Assembly: GCA_027625225.1 (NCBI GenBank)
Contig: JAQBWG010000051.1
Location: 1-9,493 of the forward strand
DNA length: 9,493 bases
Direction: 5' to 3'
Origin: Chloroflexota bacterium
GTDB taxonomy: Bacteria > Chloroflexota > Dehalococcoidia > Lucifugimonadales > VGZR01
The notes beneath the pieces are model-generated. The model was not told the DNA's origin. It made no database searches and saw only the letters and a program-made list of their open reading frames with translations. Of the stretch, positions 1-6,202 are shown piece by piece. How positions within the stretch are numbered: the stretch's first letter is position 1; each line of letters starts with the position of its first letter. The position numbers and the translations under genes were made by a program.

Positions 1-1
1 C

Positions 2-319
2 CAAACCCAACTGCTGCCCAGAGTCCGCATTAATCAGTCCACTCCAGGCACTTTAACTGGTGTCCTCAATGGATATCGTGTAGTAGTAACTAGAAAGTTC
101 AAGCGGCAATTCGAAACCAGTATTGATGGCTCCCCGTGGGCCAGAGTCCCAATGTCTTTCGCAGAGACAGAACTTAGCTGTTCTGTGAACCGCAAGACCA
201 ATGGTCAGAACTCCGAGACTGTATCACAAGCCATTTATCGGGAACTAGCGAATAAATATAACTCCAGTGATGAGAGTGTTTCGTTTACTCCCCTCTTGTC
301 TCAAGAAGAATCAAGATGA
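2..319 (+). CDS. C-terminal part of an unrecognised protein (cut by window edge)
   Basis: Frame 2 is open from the first base of the window to a TGA at 317-319, giving 105 residues of a protein whose N-terminus lies outside. I do not recognise the family. The visible part is hydrophilic, has no membrane segment or cysteine motif (a single Cys in ELSCSVNRK), and ends in a Ser/Glu-rich tail (LLSQEESR). The stop overlaps the start of the next gene as ATGA, so the two are probably translationally coupled. Codon use is relaxed (many A/T third positions), and the stretch is about 47% GC, unlike the GC-rich genes from 587 onward, which suggests horizontal acquisition. That it is coding rests on the long open frame and the ATGA junction. 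Confidence 0.6.
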   Translation, partial: QTQLLPRVRINQSTPGTLTGVLNGYRVVVTRKFKRQFETSIDGSPWARVPMSFAETELSCSVNRKTNGQNSETVSQAIYRELANKYNSSDESVSFTPLLSQEESR

Positions 320-552
320 GTATTGGAGCTGCCTTAATCCGCTGTTTTGAAGCCGACCCGAGCCGAATATTCGGAATCCAAGACCTCTGTCAAGGTATAG
401 AGAAGCACTACGACCTCTCGGACTTCCAACGCGAGTTAGACCCAAAGCATCCACAACCTCGATATCATCATGAAGTCCGAAGCGAAGTTAGAAAGTTAGT
501 CAAGGCAGGCTACATTCGTCGGTTATCACGGAACCAATATCGAGGGCTTTGA
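316..552 (+). CDS. Small winged-helix-like protein, unknown function (78 aa)
   Basis: This 78-residue protein starts at an ATG that overlaps the previous stop (ATGA), so it probably depends on coupling; upstream there is only an A/G-rich AAGAAGAATCAAG and no strong Shine-Dalgarno site. It resembles a stand-alone winged helix-turn-helix: an N-terminal helix (MSIGAALIRCFEA), a second helical part (IQDLCQGIEKHYDL), a helix with EVRSEVRKLVKAGYI near residues 53-67, and a C-terminal basic wing, IRRLSRNQYRGL. The pattern 'VR..(h)..L...G.(h).R...(x)Y.G' is common in small DNA-binding wHTH domains, including those attached to restriction enzymes. It is full length, with no partner domain fused. GC content is low like the gene before it. 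Role is unknown; a regulator or DNA-binding subunit of the upstream protein is inference. Confidence 0.6.
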   Translation: MSIGAALIRCFEADPSRIFGIQDLCQGIEKHYDLSDFQRELDPKHPQPRYHHEVRSEVRKLVKAGYIRRLSRNQYRGL

Positions 553-586
553 CCTAGGCCCTTTCCAATCGAATACTCGAATCCCA

Positions 587-2917
587 TCACCCCCGCTCCA
601 GCCGCTGCGCCGTCTCCGCCTGCTGCTGCACCGTTGCCCAGTCGTACGTCATGGGGATGTCCTCGACGTTGCCCCACGTTCTCGCCTGGTCTGCGTAGTG
701 CGGACTCCCCGGATGCCCCGATGCGCCCAGTGGCACCACCCAGCGCGACTTTTCCCAGTCGCTGGTGTCGAAGATGTACCGCGCCACCGACGTGGACGTC
801 AGCACAAACGGTTCCTGCGGTGAGAACGTCGCCGCCTGCGGTGTATCCCCATCGCCGCCGATGGGCACCGTCGGAGGGTCGAGCAGCGCCACCGCCTGCG
901 GGAACGACACCGACAGCGTGTGCCGTGGCCGCGTGTAGTGCACCTTGCCCCACGTCCACGACGCCATGTCCTCGCCGTGCCGCTTCGTCAGCATCGCCAC
1001 GCCCTCTTTCAGCGCCTCCGCCAGCACTTGCGGCCAGGTCGTTTTCGGGGGAAGGACCGACGTATCGCCCTCCTTTGCCTTGGCCACGAACACAGCCTCC
1101 AACTGACGCATGTGCCCCGGCACCGCCCGTCCGCCGCTGTCCAGTACTTCGTCCGCCAGCGGCCCCAGCAGGTGCCGCACCAACCGCTCCTGCAGCTTCA
1201 AACGGAACGCCGAGTACACCGTCGCCGCCACGCCGCCCGCCTCCATTTTGAAATCCCAGCCCTTCAGGTGCTCCATCGCCCGCTTCGACCGTTCGTCCGC
1301 TGGGGTAGTCTTCAGTAGCAGCGGCACCAGCGCCTGCGCCGGCATGGACACCCGTTCCGCGTGGACGCTCCGCATGTCCGCCACCGTCGCCTTCTTGATG
1401 GCGTCCAATCGCTCGTAGATGCGGCGGTAGCGATACTCCGGCGCGTAGTCCAGCGACAGGTGGTAGGGATAGTCCTTGCCCGCGATCTTGTTGTTCGCCG
1501 TGACCAGATAGCCGTTGGACGGGTTTTTGATGCGCGGCAGCTCCTCGAAGGGGATGGAACCCTCCCACTCGTGCTTGCCCGTCCAGCCCGGCACCGGCAG
1601 CCAGTGGTTCGCCGCCGACCGTATCGGCACCCGCCCGCGGTTGAGATACCGGATGTCCCCGTGTACGTCCCCGAACGTAAAGTTGTTGCACGGGTCGACC
1701 CACCCCCGCATGGACTCCTCCATCGCGTCGGCGTTAGCCGCCCGCAGCATCGGCGCAATGCTCTCCGCGAACACGTTCGGCCCGTCCAGCGCCGTGTACT
1801 TGAACGCGATGCCGTGCCCGTTCTTTGGCTCGCCCAGGATCACCGGCCCGTGCTGCGTAACTACGACCTCCACCGCCACGTCCTCGCCGTCCCGAACCTT
1901 CACCGTCTCCTGCTTCGTCTTCGCCTTCTTCCACTTGCCCTTGAACTCGTACTCCGCACCACCCTTCCTGAACCGCTCCATATACAAATCCTGGTAGTCC
2001 GACATCGCGTGCGTCACGCACCACGCCACATCGGCGTTGTGGCCGAAGTGCGGCATCCCCGGAAAGCCCGGGAACGCCAGCCCTATCGCGTCGAACTCCG
2101 GGCACCGCAGCCGCACCTGGTAGTACACGTTCGGCGTATCCAGCCCCCGGTGCGGGTCGCCCGCCACCAGCGGCTTGCCCGACGCCGTCCGGCTGCCCGA
2201 CACCGCCCAGTTGTTGCTGCCGCCGTCCACCTCCGACAGCCACTCCACGTCCCGCCGCAGCTTCTGGAAGACCGCCAGCCCGTCCGCCAGCGCCCCGTCG
2301 TACACCGCTCCCGGCGGCACGATGACCATGTGTCCCGGCAGGTAGCTGCCGTACAGCGACGCCGTCCGCTCCGGCCCTAGCACGTTCACCATGCGCGCCC
2401 GCCACAGCTTCTCCTCGTACCCACCCATCGTGATGTGCCGCATCTTGTACACCGCCAGGCAGTCCCACGCACGCCACCGCTCCGGCTTGCCGCCCACCAG
2501 CGCGTACTCGGCTGGAAGCGTCTTGGTGGATTTGATGAACGCGTTCACGCCGTCCGCATACGCATCCAGCATCGCCTTGGCCTCGCCGTTCAGCGCCCGG
2601 TAGTCCCGGCGCACCGACGCCTCGATCTGCAGCTTCCGCATCAGCACGTCGCCGTCCACCCCTGACTTCCCCGCGAACTCCGCCCACCGGCCGTACGCGC
2701 GACGCCGGTCGTAGTCCATGTGCCACAGCCTGTCCTGCGCCGTCGCGAACCCCTGCCCGAAGAACACGTCGTGCGTCGTCGTCGCGTTCACATGGGGGAT
2801 GCCGTAGCCGTCGCGGACGATGTCCACCGCGCCGTCGAGGCCGGGGAGTCTATACGTGGACGTCGTATCGGGGAGCGCGTGTTGCAGGTCTTGTTTCGTG
2901 AGCGTGGATGCGGACAT
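587..2917 (-). CDS. Penicillin acylase family protein (Ntn hydrolase)
   Basis: Amidohydrolase of the penicillin G acylase/AHL acylase family, made as a precursor that cuts itself into alpha and beta chains so that an N-terminal Ser becomes the nucleophile. From the ATG at 2917 it has 776 residues, normal for the family. The predicted beta-chain start is Ser234 in DGGSNNWAVSGS (codon 2216-2218). Other family landmarks follow: GDPH (about 254-257), FPGFPGMPHFGHNADVAWCVTH (about 282-303), the catalytic-Asn region CNNFTFGD with GDIRYLNRGRVPIR (about 410-433), NPSNGYLVTANN (about 465-476) and the C-terminal GHPGSPHYADQ. An in-frame GTG at 2926 is possible, but AGGTGG five bases before the ATG decides for 2917. 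I see no signal peptide, whereas characterised members are usually exported. Substrate is open: beta-lactam, acyl-homoserine lactone or other N-acyl amide. Confidence 0.93.
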   Translation of the reverse strand: MSASTLTKQDLQHALPDTTSTYRLPGLDGAVDIVRDGYGIPHVNATTTHDVFFGQGFATAQDRLWHMDYDRRRAYGRWAEFAGKSGVDGDVLMRKLQIEASVRRDYRALNGEAKAMLDAYADGVNAFIKSTKTLPAEYALVGGKPERWRAWDCLAVYKMRHITMGGYEEKLWRARMVNVLGPERTASLYGSYLPGHMVIVPPGAVYDGALADGLAVFQKLRRDVEWLSEVDGGSNNWAVSGSRTASGKPLVAGDPHRGLDTPNVYYQVRLRCPEFDAIGLAFPGFPGMPHFGHNADVAWCVTHAMSDYQDLYMERFRKGGAEYEFKGKWKKAKTKQETVKVRDGEDVAVEVVVTQHGPVILGEPKNGHGIAFKYTALDGPNVFAESIAPMLRAANADAMEESMRGWVDPCNNFTFGDVHGDIRYLNRGRVPIRSAANHWLPVPGWTGKHEWEGSIPFEELPRIKNPSNGYLVTANNKIAGKDYPYHLSLDYAPEYRYRRIYERLDAIKKATVADMRSVHAERVSMPAQALVPLLLKTTPADERSKRAMEHLKGWDFKMEAGGVAATVYSAFRLKLQERLVRHLLGPLADEVLDSGGRAVPGHMRQLEAVFVAKAKEGDTSVLPPKTTWPQVLAEALKEGVAMLTKRHGEDMASWTWGKVHYTRPRHTLSVSFPQAVALLDPPTVPIGGDGDTPQAATFSPQEPFVLTSTSVARYIFDTSDWEKSRWVVPLGASGHPGSPHYADQARTWGNVEDIPMTYDWATVQQQAETAQRLERG

Positions 2918-2920
2918 AGT

Positions 2921-2928
2921 CACCACCT
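2921..2928 (-). promoter_or_regulatory. Ribosome binding site that fixes the acylase start
   Basis: On the minus strand AGGTGGTG ends three bases before the ATG at 2917; the AGGTGG core is spaced by five bases. The competing GTG start at 2926 lies inside this Shine-Dalgarno sequence and has only CTCTCTAG-like sequence ahead of it, so the ATG is preferred. Confidence 0.65.
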
Positions 2929-2952
2929 AGAGAGGAGTCGTAGAACGCCCGC

Positions 2953-2981
2953 AGTATAGAAGTCTTACTAAAAGCGGTCAA
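2953..2981 (-). promoter_or_regulatory. Sigma70-type promoter of the acylase gene
   Basis: Read on the minus strand: -35 TTGACC (2981 to 2976), a 17-base spacer, and -10 TATACT (2958 to 2953). Each hexamer matches consensus at five of six positions. Transcription should begin near 2946, giving a leader of about 30 bases that contains the ribosome binding site. This makes the acylase independently transcribed from the oxidoreductase gene upstream. Confidence 0.7.
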
Positions 2982-3036
2982 CGAACCGGAACTGTGTCTG
3001 ATTTGAATCACGGATGTGATGAAGCGACACCCCTGA

Positions 3037-3185
3037 AGCCCCTTCCTCGTAGAAGAAATTCCTCGGCCTCAGAGTAGCGCTAACACACGCGCAGGGTTGG
3101 ACATCCGTACCCAACCCTGCGCGTGTGTCTGTTTTTCTTGAGGGGTCTGGGGAGCTCTTTTTGCGAAAAAGAGGCTTCTCAGAGG
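3037..3185. repeat. Structured intergenic module, copy A
   Basis: This fills most of the space between the oxidoreductase stop and the acylase promoter. Read on the plus strand it contains AGCCCCTTCCTCGTAGAAGA with a short CTTC/GAAG hairpin, a spacer, an 18-bp perfect hairpin (3083-3128), TTTTTCTTGAGGGGT (3132-3146), GGGGAG, and an A/T-rich inverted repeat CTCTTTTT-GCG-AAAAAGAG (3155-3173) ending in TTCTC. The same parts in the same order recur at 7554-7706, where the flanking blocks are clearly similar but the long stem has a different sequence. Both copies follow the stop codon of a minus-strand gene within about 15 bases. Nature unknown: a repeat family, a non-autonomous mobile element or a 3'-end processing/termination module. 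Confidence 0.7.
3083..3136 (+). terminator. 18-bp perfect hairpin followed by a T tract
   Basis: Arms 3083-3100 (ACACACGCGCAGGGTTGG) and 3111-3128 are exactly complementary around a 10-base loop. On the plus strand CTG and then TTTTT (3132-3136) follow, the form of an intrinsic terminator; no T run follows on the minus strand. No plus-strand gene ends upstream, since the acylase is on the other strand. It may therefore end an unseen plus-strand transcript, block antisense reading, or act on the minus strand as a processing or stabilising hairpin for the oxidoreductase mRNA. The structure is certain; the role is not. Confidence 0.5.
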
Positions 3186-3188
3186 TAG

Positions 3189-4106
3189 TTACTTCACCGT
3201 CCCGTTCTTCAGGTCGAGCACCTTGTCCGCCAGCACCGCGAACATCGCCCACCCGTGCTCGTGCCGCGTCGTCGCCTCCAGGTCGGGCGCCACGTACCAG
3301 TCCAGCGTCACGTGCTTCGACCCCAGCTCCTCCAGCAGCGCCAGGTCGTCGCGCACCTGCGACAGCCTCCCGATACCCATCACCCGGTCGTCGCCCGCCA
3401 CCTCCGCGTCTGTCAGCTTGAGCTGGATGCGCGGACACAGCTCCGGCGCCGCCCTTCCCGCCTCGTCCGCCATCTGCCTGAGTTTCGCCGCCCGCTCGCG
3501 TATCCACGGCCGCGTGAAGTTTATGGGATGCCACCCGTCGCCCAGACGCACCGCACGACGCATACCCGCGTCCGTGTTGCCGCCCACCCATATCGGCGGA
3601 TGCGGCTTCTGCACCGTCGGCAACGCCGCCACGTCCCGGAACGACACCGTCTCGCCCTCGTACGACACCGCCCCCGTCCCCGTCCACAACGCCTTCATCG
3701 CCTCGATATACTCATCGGTGATCTTCCCCCGCCTCTCGTAGTCCAGCCCCAGCGCCGCGAACTCCAGCTTCGACCAGCCCGCGCCCACGCCGAAGATGAA
3801 CCGTCCCTTGCTCATGTGGTCGATGTTCGCCGCCAGCCGCGCCATCAGCACCGGATGCCTGTGCGGCACCACGATCACCGTCGTCCCCAGTGTCACCCGC
3901 CGCGTCTTCGCCGCCAGCCACGCCAACAGCGTGAACGGATCGTGGAACGTCTCCGGATACATCTCCGCCACATCCGGCGTCACCGCCACGTGGTCCGACG
4001 CCATCACCGAGTGATACCCCAGCGCCTCCGTCATCCGCGTCCACCGCAGCAGCGCGTCCGGATTCGCCCCCGGCCCGAAGTTCAGCAGATTCACCCCAAC
4101 TTGCAT
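3189..4106 (-). CDS. LLM-class flavin/F420-dependent oxidoreductase
   Basis: A 305-residue luciferase-like TIM-barrel oxidoreductase, most like the F420-dependent subgroup typified by mycobacterial Rv2161c. It begins MQVGVNLLNFGPGANPDAL (strand 1), has SDHV at 37-40, VTLGTTVIVVPHRHPV at 71-86, the conserved HMSKGRFIFGVGAGW block at 97-111, KLEF at 113-116, and PIWVGGNTDAGMRRAVRLGDGW at 171-192, all standard family positions. Cytosolic; no signal or membrane segment. It would transfer hydride between F420H2 or FMNH2 and an unknown small organic substrate; cofactor choice cannot be settled from motifs alone. Start: ATG at 4106 with GAGGG seven to eight bases upstream. It is divergent from the ABC exporter across 60 bp, and its 3' end is followed within nine bases by structured module A. 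Such paralogues are numerous in Chloroflexota and Actinomycetota, so the specific reaction is open. Confidence 0.92.
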   Translation of the reverse strand: MQVGVNLLNFGPGANPDALLRWTRMTEALGYHSVMASDHVAVTPDVAEMYPETFHDPFTLLAWLAAKTRRVTLGTTVIVVPHRHPVLMARLAANIDHMSKGRFIFGVGAGWSKLEFAALGLDYERRGKITDEYIEAMKALWTGTGAVSYEGETVSFRDVAALPTVQKPHPPIWVGGNTDAGMRRAVRLGDGWHPINFTRPWIRERAAKLRQMADEAGRAAPELCPRIQLKLTDAEVAGDDRVMGIGRLSQVRDDLALLEELGSKHVTLDWYVAPDLEATTRHEHGWAMFAVLADKVLDLKNGTVK

Positions 4107-4149
4107 GCTTATCCCTCGCTATTGATTTGTTACTTACGCCCCGATTCGC

Positions 4150-4158
4150 TGGTATCAT
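4150..4158 (+). promoter_or_regulatory. Extended -10 promoter of the ABC exporter operon
   Basis: TGGTATCAT is an extended -10 (TGn plus TATCAT, five of six to consensus). The -35 at 17-base spacing, TTACTT (4130-4135), is poor, as often seen with extended -10 elements. Only eight bases separate the -10 from the ATG at 4167, and no Shine-Dalgarno sequence is present (CTCTCT precedes the ATG), so transcription should begin at or within a base or two of the start codon, giving a leaderless mRNA. Confidence 0.6.
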
Positions 4159-4161
4159 ACC
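4151..4161. promoter_or_regulatory. Palindrome carrying opposed -10 elements in the divergent region
   Basis: GGTATCATACC is an 11-base palindrome with a central C. On the plus strand it supplies TATCAT for the exporter; on the minus strand it reads TATGAT (also five of six), correctly placed to serve the oxidoreductase with a leader of about 45 bases. The minus-strand -35 is weak (AGTCGT). It could also be an operator half-site pair. The shared use is inference. Confidence 0.4.
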
Positions 4162-4166
4162 TCTCT

Positions 4167-5168
4167 ATGCAATCTGACGACTCATCCAACAACGCCATCG
4201 TCGTCGAAGGCCTGGGCAAATCCTTCGGCGACGTCACCGCCATCGAGGACATCTCCTTCGAAGTCCCCCGCGGCACCGTGCTCGGTCTCCTCGGTCCCAA
4301 CGGCGCCGGCAAGACCACCACCGTCCGCATCCTCACCACACTCATCAAAGCCACCCGCGGCCACGCCTCCGTCCTGGGCATAGACGTCTCCCAGAACCCC
4401 CAGGCCGTCCGTGAACGCATCGGACTCGCCGGACAGTACGCCGCCGTGGACGAAAACCTCACCGGACGCGAAAACCTGCGTCTTATCGCCCGCCTCACCC
4501 ACCAGCCCAAGAACACTATCGAGGGTCGTGTGGGCGAGATGCTTGAGCGCTTCGACCTCGTGGCCGCCGCCGACCGACCATCGCGTACCTACTCCGGCGG
4601 CATGCGGCGCAGGCTCGACCTTGCCGCCGCCCTCGTCCACCGTCCGCCCGTGCTATTTCTCGACGAGCCCACCACCGGACTCGACCCATCCAGCCGTAGC
4701 GACCTGTGGGACATCATCGGCGAACTCGTCCGCGACGGCACGACCGTACTCGTCACCACCCACTACCTCGACGAGGCCGACCGCCTTTCCGACAACATCA
4801 TTGTCATAGACCACGGTAATATCGTCGCTCAAGGTACCGCCGACGAACTCAAGTCCCGTCTCGGCGCCGTCGTTATCGAACTCACCCTCGCCGACCAGGC
4901 TCAGGCCGGCCGGGCCCGCGACGCCCTCGCCGCTATCGGCCCCAGCGAAATAGATACCCACGGCAAATCGCTCGAACTCAAGGTCACCAACGGTACCCAG
5001 GCCCTCATGGACGTCGTCCGCATCCTCGATAAAGAGAACATCACACCCGTCGACCTCGGCGTCCGCGAGTCCACCCTCGACGACGTCTTCCTATCCCTCA
5101 CCGGACGCAAGGCGGGCGAGACCAACGGGACTCCCGAAAGCAGCCCTATCGCCGGAGAAAAAGCATGA
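4167..5168 (+). CDS. ABC transporter ATP-binding protein (DrrA-like)
   Basis: ATPase subunit of an ABC-2-type exporter of the daunorubicin-resistance DrrA family; it powers export by the permease encoded next. 333 residues, usual for DrrA-type proteins with a C-terminal extension. All nucleotide-binding motifs are intact: Walker A GPNGAGKT (43-50), Q-loop Gln90 in GLAGQYAAVDENLTG, signature SGGMRRR (143-149), Walker B VLFLDEP (162-168, catalytic Glu167), D-loop GLD (171-173) and switch His199 in TTHYLDEADRL. Residues about 235-312 form the DrrA-type C-terminal domain ending in the typical ESTLDDVFLSLTG. The start at 4167 gives a normal N-terminus and follows the extended -10; the frame stays open far upstream, but that part is antisense to the oxidoreductase. 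Its stop overlaps the permease ATG (ATGA), showing translational coupling. The substrate (drug, lipid or polysaccharide precursor) is unknown. Confidence 0.95.
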   Translation: MQSDDSSNNAIVVEGLGKSFGDVTAIEDISFEVPRGTVLGLLGPNGAGKTTTVRILTTLIKATRGHASVLGIDVSQNPQAVRERIGLAGQYAAVDENLTGRENLRLIARLTHQPKNTIEGRVGEMLERFDLVAAADRPSRTYSGGMRRRLDLAAALVHRPPVLFLDEPTTGLDPSSRSDLWDIIGELVRDGTTVLVTTHYLDEADRLSDNIIVIDHGNIVAQGTADELKSRLGAVVIELTLADQAQAGRARDALAAIGPSEIDTHGKSLELKVTNGTQALMDVVRILDKENITPVDLGVRESTLDDVFLSLTGRKAGETNGTPESSPIAGEKA

Positions 5169-5968
5169 CCGCGCCCGTCACTGTAAAACCCACACCCATC
5201 ATCCAGCACATCGCCTGGACCATCTCCGACACCATCGCCGTCACCAAGCGCAACCTCATCACCTACGTCAGGCTGCCCCAGTTGCTCGTCTTCTCCAGCA
5301 TCCAGCCGGTCATCTTCGTCCTCATGTTCCGCTACGTTTTCGGTGGCGCCATAAGCGTCCCCGGCGGTTCCTATGTGGACTTCCTCATGCCCGGCATCTT
5401 CGTTCAGACCGTGGTGTTCGGGGCCATGAACACCGCCGTCGGACTCGCCGAGGACCTGCGCAAGGGCCTGCTCGAACGGTTCAGGTCACTGCCTATGTCC
5501 CGCGCCGCCGTCCTCGCCGGACGCACCCTCGCCGAGTTCGTTCGCAACATCTGGGTCGTCGCCCTCATGTGCGGTGTCGGGTTCGCCGTCGGCTTCCGCG
5601 TCCACACCGACCCCTGGGTATTCGTGAGCGGACTGGCCCTGCTGCTCCTGTTCGGCTTCGCCCTCACCTGGGTGTTCGCCTTCGTCGGCCTCTCCACCGG
5701 CAACGCCGAGACCGCCCAGGCTGCGTCCTTCCCTGTCATGGCCGTGCTCGTCTTCGCATCGTCTGCCTTCGTCCCCACCGAGAGCATGCCCGGCTGGCTA
5801 CAGGGCTGGACCAACAACCAGCCCGTGTCCGTCACCCTAGACGCCGTCCGCGCCCTCTCCATCGGCGGCCCCACCGCCTCCAAAGTCCTCACCTCGGTGG
5901 CCTGGTGTTTCGGCATTCTCGTAGTGGCCGTGCCCATCGCCATCTGGCGCTACCGCACCAAAGTCTAG
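5165..5968 (+). CDS. ABC-2 type permease (DrrB-like)
   Basis: Membrane subunit of the exporter, 267 residues, which forms a dimer with two copies of the ATPase. Six membrane segments can be read at about 40-59, 73-94, 125-144, 151-176, 188-204 and 240-260, the ABC2_membrane pattern. The cytoplasmic coupling region between segments 2 and 3, EDLRKGLLERFRSLPMSR (96-113), is the characteristic family motif, and NQPVSVTLDAVRAL (218-231) before the last segment is also typical. The N-terminal 30 residues are cytosolic. The ATG overlaps the ATPase stop (ATGA) and has only GGAGAAAAAGC as an upstream Shine-Dalgarno-like sequence, consistent with coupled translation in a two-gene operon. No accessory biosynthetic or resistance gene is adjacent on this strand, so the cargo cannot be inferred. 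Confidence 0.94.
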   Translation: MTAPVTVKPTPIIQHIAWTISDTIAVTKRNLITYVRLPQLLVFSSIQPVIFVLMFRYVFGGAISVPGGSYVDFLMPGIFVQTVVFGAMNTAVGLAEDLRKGLLERFRSLPMSRAAVLAGRTLAEFVRNIWVVALMCGVGFAVGFRVHTDPWVFVSGLALLLLFGFALTWVFAFVGLSTGNAETAQAASFPVMAVLVFASSAFVPTESMPGWLQGWTNNQPVSVTLDAVRALSIGGPTASKVLTSVAWCFGILVVAVPIAIWRYRTKV

Positions 5969-5999
5969 CGCCCTCATTCCGAGCTAATCGGCGAATTCC

Positions 6000-6173
6000 G
6001 AGGCACCGCGTTTCTCTAAAGCCCTGCTTTCTAAATCGATTCGTCCTGAGCTTGTCGAAGGGCGCGCAACGTCTCTCGTTACGGCAGAGGCACCGCATTT
6101 CTCCAAAGTCCTGCCTTCTAAATCGGTTCGTCCTGAGCTTGTCGAAGGGCGCGCAACGCCTCTCGTTACGGCA
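6000..6173 (+). repeat. Two tandem copies of an 87-bp repeat
   Basis: Unit 1 (6000-6086) and unit 2 (6087-6173) both begin GAGGCACCGC and end CTCTCGTTACGGCA, differing at only a handful of mostly transition positions. Each carries TTCGTCCTGAGCTTGTCGAA followed by GGGCGCGCAACG, a core found again at 8809-8834. The unit has internal inverted sequence (GAGGC at its start, GCCTC near its end in unit 2) and TTCG/CGAA ends within the core. It sits between two convergent genes, the usual place for REP-like palindromic repeats. The short peptides it would encode (VLSLSKG, FDKLRTN) are spurious ones I know from many bacterial annotations. The rest of this 234-bp gap holds no gene that I can see. Confidence 0.9.
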
Positions 6174-6202
6174 ACGGACAGGTACCTGAAATCTAAGCCT
6201 CA

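Noticed and set aside
634..2665. Several long plus-strand open frames across the acylase gene
   Set aside because: They arise from the GC-rich codon pattern of the minus-strand gene; the products are Pro/Arg/His-rich and unlike any family, while the minus frame contains all acylase motifs.
3255..4166. Long plus-strand open frame continuous with the ABC ATPase, which would give a much larger protein
   Set aside because: It is antisense to the well-supported LLM oxidoreductase, its translation is Arg/His/Pro-rich with no domain, and promoter and family length place the ATPase start at 4167.
6000..6173. CRISPR array
   Set aside because: Only two directly abutting 87-bp units with no unique spacers between short repeats, and no cas genes.
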